Below, in pieces: positions 8,346 through 17,400 of a stretch of DNA of 64,000 nt. This stretch comes from Muribaculaceae bacterium Isolate-037 (Harlan) (GTDB lineage: Bacteria; Bacteroidota; Bacteroidia; Bacteroidales; Muribaculaceae). A program made the translations under genes and the position numbers. The stretch is from the NCBI GenBank assembly GCA_003762615.1, contig RIAZ01000011.1, forward strand, positions 62,001 through 126,000. The letters run 5' to 3'. How positions within the stretch are numbered: the first letter of the stretch is position 1; each line of letters starts with the position of its first letter. The notes under the pieces are model-generated. The model saw nothing but the letters and a program-made list of their open reading frames with translations, made no database searches and had not been told where the DNA came from.

Positions 8346-8400
8346 ACAGTTTCCGCCACGCTTCCCATAGAACAGCGTACCAGGGCGGAACTTTTGTTTT
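8346..8400 (+). ncRNA. Candidate Abi-associated small RNA, orphan copy 2
   Basis: TTCCGCC (8351-8357) pairs with GGCGGAA (8384-8390); ACGC (8358-8361) with GCGT (8375-8378); loop 13 bases (11 in copy 1); the same ACCAG bulge; the same CTTTTG-TTTTT tail. No reading frame follows it. Instead a hairpin (8435-8470) and the abi remnant (8480-8553) come next. It may act as an extra antitoxin source, a decoy, or be a relic. Confidence 0.55.
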
Positions 8401-8434
8401 TACATCCCTGATTATTTGCCTTCTGCGAAATTGA

Positions 8435-8470
8435 TTTTGGTCGGAGAATTTGCAATAATTCCGACCAAAA
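8435..8470. repeat. 11-bp inverted repeat between orphan RNA and abi remnant
   Basis: TTTTGGTCGGA (8435-8445) and TCCGACCAAAA (8460-8470), loop of 14 bases, followed by ATTTATTT. It sits exactly where some 800 bases of the second abi copy are missing. It could be a terminator or the scar of a small element. Confidence 0.5.
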
Positions 8471-8479
8471 ATTTATTTA

Positions 8480-8553
8480 AAATCATTACTGAAGTCTCAT
8501 TCTAATGTCGATATAGCATCAATAGGCTTCCTTGTTGACTGTGAAAACGAGCC
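8480..8553 (+). pseudogene. 3' remnant of a second abi gene
   Basis: 74 bases that align without gaps to 8168-8241, the end of the Abi_2 gene: both begin AAATCATTACTGAAG and end GTGAAAACGAGCC / GGGAAAACGAGCC, with about three quarters of bases identical by eye. The stop region is lost in a run of G. Together with the second promoter and RNA, it shows a tandem duplication of the whole unit followed by internal deletion. Confidence 0.75.
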
Positions 8554-8609
8554 ACGGGGGGGGTGTGTATCAATGGCTGAAATACGTTTTTAACGTTAGA
8601 ATATAAATA

Positions 8610-8657
8610 AGAAAAATCGTATCATAGTCTGGATACTTGGCTTGATACGACTTTTCT
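8610..8657 (-). terminator. Hairpin terminator of the RHS toxin operon
   Basis: AGAAAAATCGTATCA (8610-8624) pairs with TGATACGACTTTTCT (8643-8657), 14 of 15 positions, 18-base loop. Read on the minus strand it ends in a U-rich tract (TTTTTCTTATTTATA), so it should end the operon finishing at 8720. It also separates it from the Abi unit. Confidence 0.65.
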
Positions 8658-8719
8658 CAATCTTGTAATTACAATCAAAAATATTTTGAGAGTAATTGTG
8701 GTTTTACATCAGTCTTTTG

Positions 8720-9196
8720 TCATTCATGTGATTTTGTTGTTAAAACAAAAATCGCTTCATCATGATATGACTCTAAATCTTCAGTTAACCATTGCTCGGT
8801 TTCTCGAACACAATAGAACGAAATTACAATATCTTCCTGATTAACGCTCAAAACGATGTTAAACTTATCAGGAAATTCCTCCAGCAATTTAGCTAAAGCG
8901 AATGCAAAATTCAAACTTATTCTAAGAGTATATGCTGTATTCGGATATTTATCAACATATATTTTATTATTCGAATATTCATTTCCAGTTTTATCCTCAT
9001 AATAAAGTTCAAATTTTTTTACAGATTTATAAGTGTAGCTATTCACATCCTTTCTAAACTCTACTCCGGTCTCTATATAGTTATAAAGCCTTCGAGGAAT
9101 GGTTGTAGTTAAGAGAGGCTGGTATTCCATCTTATATCTGTTTAGAATAGTTTTCATATTCTCATTCATAGAAACGAGATATATAGAATTACTCAT
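8720..9196 (-). CDS. Probable immunity protein for the RHS tip toxin
   Basis: 158 residues from the ATG at 9196 (MSNSIYLVSMNENMK). An in-frame codon further upstream is poorer because the ATG overlaps the toxin stop as ATGAGTAA, the usual arrangement for translational coupling. No signal peptide, no membrane helix, acidic; a cytosolic partner is expected. I do not recognise its family. Position (directly after a polymorphic-toxin tip), orientation, overlap and matching AT-rich base use are the evidence for immunity. The terminator at 8610-8657 follows. Confidence 0.65.
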   Translation of the reverse strand: MSNSIYLVSMNENMKTILNRYKMEYQPLLTTTIPRRLYNYIETGVEFRKDVNSYTYKSVKKFELYYEDKTGNEYSNNKIYVDKYPNTAYTLRISLNFAFALAKLLEEFPDKFNIVLSVNQEDIVISFYCVRETEQWLTEDLESYHDEAIFVLTTKSHE

Positions 9197-11450
9197 TCCC
9201 AAGATATTTATTTCCTGTTTGTATAGCTCTTTGTACATTTGGATTTGATAATTGTTCGTTTACTCTATTTGGTGCTGGTACATCCCATTTATTTGTTTTA
9301 GGGTCACGAGAATAAAAACGACCATCTTTATTATTATATAAATATTTGTTGTTTTTATTATCTTGAAAATGTATTTGTCCTGGCCGTTGTCCCGGATTTG
9401 GATTTTCAACATCAATTCGATTTCCTTTTGAATCTTTCCACAAAGTTTTACTATTGACTTTAGTTCCTCGATTATTGGATGCTGTCGAATTTCCAGTATC
9501 AAGATGTCCTTTCTTTTCAGAGAGATTTTTACCTGCAGTAGCCATCATTACAGCTCCGTGCGCTGTAAGACCTGCTCCAACAGCAGCATCAGCACCTCCT
9601 ATAACTACAACAACAGTAGAAGTTCCAAGCGAAGGACCTTCTGCAACGAGTCCTACCGTAGTAATAGATGTTCCACTTGCAACCATAGCAGAACCTGTAC
9701 CACTTTCAATAGTTCCCACGGTTAGACTGGCAATATCACCAGCTGTTAATCCTGCATTGAAGTCCTTGGGATCTGAAACATTTCTCCCTGCATATGTTCG
9801 GATATTGGTTAATCCACCAGTAGCATTATCTACAAGAGCAGCACCAAATCCTTTTACTTTATCCCACCAATCTTGACCATTAGGGTCACTAAATCTTATT
9901 GGATTATTTCCTGTATAACAATATGAAGAATAATCCAAATACTTTTCTTGCATCGGATCTGTTGACATCCATAAACTTAGTCTCGGTTCATAGTACCTCG
10001 CTCCATAATAGTACATACCATTTTCTTCGTCAAATTCTTTTGCATTGAAGAGATAAGGCGTGTTCCATACATTGTTGCGTTCCTCTATGAAAACTTCTCC
10101 GAATGGCACATATTCAATGTGCTGCACAACTTCGCCGTCAAGATTGGTGATGTAGCTGGAACTACCAAGATGGTCGGGATGATAGTAGAACTGCAGGTTC
10201 TCATAGTTGTCTGGATCTTTGAATGACTTTACAACTGTACGAGACCGAGCTTTGTTAGCCTCTAATAGAGCACCCTGTGTTCCGTCATTGCAGCAGAATC
10301 CTTCGCCATCTGCATAGTTGTCGTTGTCGGTTCCGTTGTAAGGCACATCAAAGGTCTTGTAGTTGTCCTTGATTACCTGCTGTTGAGCCGCATACTTAGC
10401 TTTGTAGTTTACCGAAAGACCGTCAGTGTTGGCACCGGCATATTCGATACGGCGCGGGTCAGAGCCATAGGAGGCGAAATCGCCGACCTTAGACACAATG
10501 CGCTGGCTGCCTGCATAGATATGCTTGGTGTAACGACCTCCCTGGTTAGCAACGAGGTACGGACTTACATAGAGCGAGAACTTCGCGGTGTTGGTAGAGC
10601 CGCCGGAGAATACTCCGTTGACATAAACCTGATCGCTTTCGCCGGAAGTCTTGACTGTGCGCTCGCCGTCAGCATCATACCAGTAGTTGGACACGAAGCC
10701 GTTATCGTCCACTGCAAGCAGACGGTTTTCCTCGTCCCAGATGAGCTTGCGCTCTCTTGTGCCGACCTCATTATGTCCATCGTTCATCATACGTCCGGTG
10801 TTCACATATACAAGATTTCCGTTCTTATCATACAAATATACGTGATTATTTTCGATATTATTGTCTCCAGGAGTCTCTTCCGTGCGATAATTCACATCTT
10901 TAACACTTGCAAGCTGGAATTTCTTACCGGCTTCAGTACCGTATGTGTATGACAGGTCATAGCCCACATTGAGCGTACCATTGAACTGCACGTTGTCCTG
11001 AGTCAGATGCTGGCTCTTGGACTTGATGCGGTGCATGTTGTCGTAGCCCATGGCAAGGGTGTAGGATGCTGACTTATTGTCGGCACCTGTGTATGTACCT
11101 GTTGCGGAAACGAGGCGGTATAGTCCGTCGTATGTATAGGCATGCGACATCTGGTCGCCGGCATTGCCGCTGGCAGGAAGTGAAGCGTTGTTAGCCACCG
11201 AAAGGACATTGCTGACAGCATCAAAGGTGTAGTCGTTGTCCATGATGGTCGTATTGCCGCTGTTCACCGCGAGGTTACTCAGGCGACGGCGGTTGTCGTA
11301 GGTGTAGAACGTCTCTGCGCCGTTGCAATACTTCAGATAACTGCGCTGCTCGAACTTGTCATAGCCCAACTTGGTGATGTAGTCATAGCCGTATGACTTC
11401 TCGCCACGGACTTTCTCAAGCAGACCGCCGAGGTTGTACGAGTAAGTCAC
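9189..11450 (-). CDS. RHS core and C-terminal tip toxin (downstream part of a split RHS protein)
   Basis: 753 residues. It begins with YD repeats (YDYITKLGYDKFEQRSYLKYCNGAETFYTYDNRRRL...), continues to the RHS core signature (YYYHPDHLGSSSYITNLDGEVVQHIEYVPFGEVF, then LFNAKEFDEENGMYYYGARYYEPRLSLWMSTDP) and ends with a variable tip after FSDPNGQDW. The tip has a Gly/Ala-rich hydrophobic pretoxin stretch (about 560-650) and a last 85 residues including NPGQRPGQIHFQDNKNNKYLYNN, a small toxin-like domain I cannot assign. It is in the same frame as the 11457-18524 gene, separated only by TAG and two codons. It either starts at GTG 11450 or is reached by readthrough. The tip is visibly more AT-rich than the core, as when RHS tips are exchanged. 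Confidence 0.8.
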   Translation of the reverse strand: MTYSYNLGGLLEKVRGEKSYGYDYITKLGYDKFEQRSYLKYCNGAETFYTYDNRRRLSNLAVNSGNTTIMDNDYTFDAVSNVLSVANNASLPASGNAGDQMSHAYTYDGLYRLVSATGTYTGADNKSASYTLAMGYDNMHRIKSKSQHLTQDNVQFNGTLNVGYDLSYTYGTEAGKKFQLASVKDVNYRTEETPGDNNIENNHVYLYDKNGNLVYVNTGRMMNDGHNEVGTRERKLIWDEENRLLAVDDNGFVSNYWYDADGERTVKTSGESDQVYVNGVFSGGSTNTAKFSLYVSPYLVANQGGRYTKHIYAGSQRIVSKVGDFASYGSDPRRIEYAGANTDGLSVNYKAKYAAQQQVIKDNYKTFDVPYNGTDNDNYADGEGFCCNDGTQGALLEANKARSRTVVKSFKDPDNYENLQFYYHPDHLGSSSYITNLDGEVVQHIEYVPFGEVFIEERNNVWNTPYLFNAKEFDEENGMYYYGARYYEPRLSLWMSTDPMQEKYLDYSSYCYTGNNPIRFSDPNGQDWWDKVKGFGAALVDNATGGLTNIRTYAGRNVSDPKDFNAGLTAGDIASLTVGTIESGTGSAMVASGTSITTVGLVAEGPSLGTSTVVVVIGGADAAVGAGLTAHGAVMMATAGKNLSEKKGHLDTGNSTASNNRGTKVNSKTLWKDSKGNRIDVENPNPGQRPGQIHFQDNKNNKYLYNNKDGRFYSRDPKTNKWDVPAPNRVNEQLSNPNVQRAIQTGNKYLGNE

Positions 11451-11456
11451 CTTTTC

Positions 11457-14400
11457 CTAGTCAGGATAGATCATCTCAAGGAGGCGGTTGTGGCTGTCGT
11501 AAGTCCACTGGGTAACGTATGTGGCAATCGCCTGGTTAGGCACGATAAGCGTGCGGCGTGTCTTCGTCACCTCACCCATCTTGCCGTAGAAGTATTCGAT
11601 GGCACCGGTTCCATCCTCACGCATCATCAGACGGCCGATACGGTTGTGGGATGCGTTGCGGCCGCCATAGTAATACTTCACATTGTTTTCGGGATGGTCA
11701 GGATAGTTGATACCCGTCAGACGGTGGTAGTCGTAGGTATAGGTAATCATCTTGCCTTCCTCCGCCATATTAGCCGTCTGCTTGGTGAGCACGTTGCCGA
11801 GTGGGTCGTAGGTGAACGAGGTGATACCGCTTGCCGGGTGGTTGACCTCCGTGCGGCGGTCACCCATGTCATAAACGGATGTCGTCACGTTACCTTCGAC
11901 ATCAGAAACCTTTACAAGTCGCTGGATGCCGTCGTACTCGAATGTGGTGGTAATATCACCGTCTGGACCGCTGTGCTGGATAGACTTGACAGTCTTGCCA
12001 CTACCGTTGGTAACAGTCGATTGACTATTGCCGAGTGCGTCCGTCACCGTTGTTACGAGTGCATTAGACCCGCTGTCAAGGGTGTATTCTGTCTTTGTCT
12101 CGGACTCGTCCGGGAGTGTCACACTCAACGCACGGTCAAGAACATCATAGACCGTCACAGTCGGGGTAACATTGTCAAACGTGGTGCTGAACGAGGTCTT
12201 GCTGCCCAGACTCTCGGTAGTGGGATAGTATGCCTTTGCCACACGTCCGAAAGCGTCATAGACGTTGCGTCCGCTGACAATCATCACATTCTGGTCGGAT
12301 GCACCGGAACCCTTCGCAGCCGTAGTGACAACACCGTCCTTCTTCACCTGAACAGGCCGTCCGAAACCGTCAACGAAAGTCACGGTTTCAAGATCGTCAT
12401 TAGGATGCTGAATGTCGTAGTGCTTGGTCACTGCGTATGCAGGGGCGGTGATGCCCGATTCACTAAAGCCTGCTTTTTGCTGATACTCAAATGCGATGAT
12501 ATAAGGAACACCGGTTGCCAGCTCGTTAGGGCCGCGAACCTTGGTTACACGACCGATGTTGTCAAGCTCAGTCTCGTAGTAGAAGTTGTTAAGGTCACGG
12601 CGCTCCAGTGCCATACCGTAGCGGTAATCGAAGTTGCCCGCCTCGCTGCGGTAGCCCCAAGCGTCGTCGATACGCTCGACATACATGTTCATCTCTGGCT
12701 CATAGCGGTACTTGTACCACATACGCTGTCCCGTGCCGTTGGCAGGAAGAGTCTTCTGGGTGATATTGCCATAACGGTCGTACTTGTAGTCGGTGACTGC
12801 CGTTCCGCTGCCGAGCTGCTGTGTCACCTGTGTCAGATGGTTCGGGTACTTGGTGTCGTAAGTCGCCGACACGTTGTGATACGTCGAGCCATCGCCACCG
12901 ACAACGGTCACATTCGTAGGAAGTCCGAAAATGTGCTTGTCGGCATTGGAGGTGTACTGGATGTTTGTCGCATAGTCATAGCTGCCCGTGCCGCTGTTGC
13001 CAAGGCTGCCCTTGTCGCTGTAGCGGTAGGATTTCAGTTCTCCATGATAGCCGTTGAGATAATACTCGTTCCATGCCTCTGAGATTACCATCCCCTGCGA
13101 AGTACCCTCGTACTGCTTGTTGGCAGTATAGCGTAGAGGAACGAAAGCCGATGCACGGTCACTATAGATTACATCCTGCTTTGTGAAGGAGTAGTTGTCC
13201 GCATTGGCGGTCATGCTGTAAGCGTCATACTCGTTGACAGTCTCAGTGAACTTGTTGCCTGCTGCGTCAGAAACGTATGAAGCCACAAGGTTGCCGGACG
13301 TGTAGTAGTTGTCAACGGCAAATTCCTGAACAGACTGGCGATATACGCCGTCGCCCTTCTCGGTGTCAAGGCTCTTGGTGATGACCTTGCCGAAGCCGAG
13401 GAAGTCACGCTCATGGCGGTCACGGAAGCCGTCAGCGTATTCAAATGCCGCTTTCATCAGCGGACCGTCGTCATGGATACCGTCATCAACGGTCAATGCC
13501 GACATAACCCACTTGCCACCGGGGTGTCCGTAGGTCGGGGTCGAGTGTGCGTAATCCAGCTCGAAGCGTCCGCCGATAGAGTTGGTGACAGTCTTGAGCA
13601 TATTGGTACGGCCGATAGCAGAGCGTGTAACAGTAAGCTCACTCTCACTGTTGGAGGTCACGATGTCAAGATAGCCGTCGCCGTCAACATCCTGCAAAGA
13701 ATAATTGGTACGATTGATACTGTGACTCAATGTCACGCCGGGATTTGTAGATATTTTTAATGACGGTCCAATAGGAAGAGGTATAGGAATAGAAACCGTA
13801 AAAGCTACATTTCCGCCTTCGGATGTAGATGCTGACTTGCTTAATGCTTCCACACCTTGCCATACAAACGGAGTATCGAATCCTATTCCGGTATTCAATG
13901 CAACCATGATGCCATTGCCGGATTTCCAAACCTTGTCGGGTAATCCGTCTGAATTGACATCCGTAAGATTGTATTGTTCCTCATTCGCGGAAGTTACTAT
14001 ATTGTATCCACCTGCGAAACTGCCGGAACCTTGGTTATATCCGCCACCGACATTTGCTGTATAAGACTGGCTCTTGCCGCCCTGTATGCGGTCAATATCC
14101 CAGTCGATAGGCTCAGTGAAAGAATAGCCTAAATTCAATCTTACTTTATTCCCTGATATAATTTTATCAGCAAGACCATCGCCGTTCACATCAACAAAAT
14201 TCTCAATATTCCAGTCTTCGTTCGATGGCGGAATGCTGAGAGAAGCGGAAATAGAACCCTTTGCCTTGTTGCTTGATTCTTGGTTGGCAGAGGTATTCTT
14301 TCCGTTAGCAATCTGTTTAATGGTCGCTACTGCTGAGAGGATAGGATCGCTACCGAGCGCAAAGCCTTGTGCCTTACTGCCACTGGTGATTGTTCCCATA

Positions 14401-17400
14401 CCTTCCAGTACCTCTCCACTGATACCACCAAGCGTGTTGGTATATTGGATTTTTCCACCGGCGACAATATCCGGATAGCCGTCACCGTTCAGGTCTATCA
14501 TCATGGATTTTGTCTTGCTGTCACCGTTTGCGTCATTGTACGTGAATATTGCACCGCCTTGTACAACATTGTTATGGCTTACCATTTCCTGCGAAATTGC
14601 TGCTGCACCTGTTCCTTGCAGATGCTCGCCGGCAAGTCCTGATACGTTTCCGATATTCTCAAACGGATTGCTCAGTACGACATCCTGTTCTGTAAGACGC
14701 GCCGCACCCATATTGGTCGCAGTGATGAAAATTTCCTCACGCTGTCCGCTCCATCGGTCGAGCTTATTCAAATCCGTGCTTAATGGAGTAAATGCCATTG
14801 TTAACGGATCAACCGTTGCATTCTCATCCTGCGGCAAAGTCAGAAGAGATTCATCAATCGGACGGGAATAACGGTTGTCGGAGGCGTTATAGACGAAACC
14901 TCCCCAGCCACGATACAGATTTCCGAAGCCTGCCGGGTCGTTGGCTGCATACAGATTAGCCTCCGCTGTCTGTGGCAACAATACTGACGGAGATTTTATC
15001 TGAACTGAAACGCCAGTAATAGCATCGCCAATCTTACAATCATCAGAGAATAATTCAAACCAGACCTTATCGCTGCCGATGTCGGATTTCAGTATGGAGA
15101 TAGAATCATTCGCCACAATACCGCCGGTAACAGCAAATGATTTCTTACCCAACAGTCTGTCTGTGGTCTTTACGGTCAAAGTGAGGCTGCCATTATATGA
15201 CGGATTGGAGAATGTAATGACCGGCTTGACATAAAGCACAGTATCTGCCGTTGTCGGCAAATACGAAGGCGCATTTACGACATGGTTTGAATACAGCGTA
15301 TAATCCGGACAGACTTGACGGTTCTGCTGTGTCCCGGTAGAATCTGTATAAGAAACGACAGGACTCCATTTGACTGCATTCCAACGAACATTGGATTCCG
15401 AGCTAACGACAAAACGGAAGTTTGTCAGTCCGTCTGTATTCTGCAGTGATATGGTGACATCATCGTTGTAGCTCTCATTCCATGGGAATGTGCGGGTATA
15501 TACCTGCTTCTCGACATACGACGGGTTGTCGTTGCCATTACCATCCTTTTTGTCGGTTGACCCGATAATGATGAGGGTCACATCATCCGTTGTCGCAGGT
15601 TTAATGAAATTACCAGATATACCGACAGTCTGATTCCCTTTCTCAATGCTTAAATAAGTTGAAGCAAAATACAATGCACCTTCTTCCGGCTCGTATTTAG
15701 TCGTTGAGTAGCCGTTTGGCATGGTTTCCTCTGTACCGGCATAGGTTATGACCGGATGCCAAACCACTTCATCAAATGCGCCGTTACTCATTTCCTCCGC
15801 CCCTGACTGGACACGGAAATATATACGATCGCCCTTGTTTACGGATATTGATGAAGCATTTGCCTGATAAGAAGTCACGTCACCCTTTGCGATGGACTGA
15901 CTCCACAATTCCGAACCGCCTTTCTGTATGGCGACACGGACTCCATCTGCTTTTTCATACGCCTCCGTATCATAATCGCCCGTAGGAGTTACAAGAGATA
16001 CAGAGCCAGAAATGCTGATGACACCGGCTCTCGGTGCCACCCATACGCGGACGGCATCCTCCATTGGGGAGATACGCAATGCTTCTGCCTGTTCTTCCGG
16101 ATCAACCGCACCTACGGACACGTCAATCTTTGTCGGGTCATATATAATCGGACTTGGAGTGTCTGCACTGCTGAGAGTGAATGTCGGAACAGCATTGCCT
16201 TGGGCATCAAAGTCGATGTGATTGAAATAGACCTTGCCGTTTGAAACGAGGTCAATCAGACCATCTCCGTTTATATCAGAGAAATAAACGGTCGTCTTGG
16301 TCGTGGTTTTGGACGCATCTGTACCAATGGTAGCCACTGCAGCACCCCATCCAGCCTTGACATCTGCACCGCCAGAGTAAGTGTTACTGCTTGAAGATGA
16401 GAATCCGCTTATTCCGTTTACCCTAATCGGCTCTCCGTAAGAGACCTCACCTGTATCACTATTCCTTAACTGAGGACGATAATAGACAGAGTTTCCATCA
16501 CGATATACCTTGTCTGGCAATCCGTCACCGTTCAGATCTACAAATGTTGAAAGACCTTTGGATTTGTCGTTGGAATAGTTGAAGCTTCCACCGATTGTAC
16601 CTGATGTTGACGAACTTCCATCGTATATTCCGACACCGGCATAGAACGAACCACCCACGGAAGAACTTGTCGTTCCACCGAGAGCCGTAGGCTTGTCACT
16701 GAACATGTCCATTCCCTGCAACGGATTGATGAACCCTGCATCCAGTCCGTCATTATGTGTGTTCCATGTCTCGGATTGTGACTTGAACGGCACATATCCG
16801 CTTGCCGACTGCACGTCATCGTAATAGTCGAATTTCTGGAAGGCGAACTCCTGTCCCTGGTCGTCAAACTGACGAACACCCTCCAACAAATCCTTGTGGA
16901 ACGCGCCATCAACGTATGAGAACGTGTAGCTGCGCAATTCCTCGCCCATGAAGTTGATAGAAACTTTCTCAAGCAGCCTGTTGGAAGAGGTCAGATAACC
17001 ATAACGTGCGTTGTTGGCTTTCTGCCGCTTGGTCTTGTCGCCTGTCAGCGTCACCACGGTGTGAGGCTCGCTGCTCTCAACATTGCCCGCACTGACCTTG
17101 GAGAGATAGATGGCCTTTGCCACCAGTCCGCCACGAACCGGCTCGTTGGCTGTCGTGTACTCGTACTCTATCCAGTCGCCGTGTGTTTCTACAACCTTCT
17201 TGAGCTTCCATTCGGAAATCACCTCGCGTGTGTTGCCAGCGATGTCGGTAATCGTGCCCTTGATCACTGCGCCCTCGCCACCATAGGTATAAACCACGCC
17301 CTGCTTGTCGGTCACTTCCCAATAATAGTTGGCCGGACTGTCGCCCTTACGGATGATTCGTGAGAAGTCACCGCCCTGACGGGTATAGAACTGACGGTCA

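Noticed and set aside
11490..13082. Long plus-strand open frame opposite the SpvB/RHS gene
   Set aside because: It is a shadow of the GC-rich RHS repeats; no promoter or domain, and the minus strand encodes recognisable repeats throughout.
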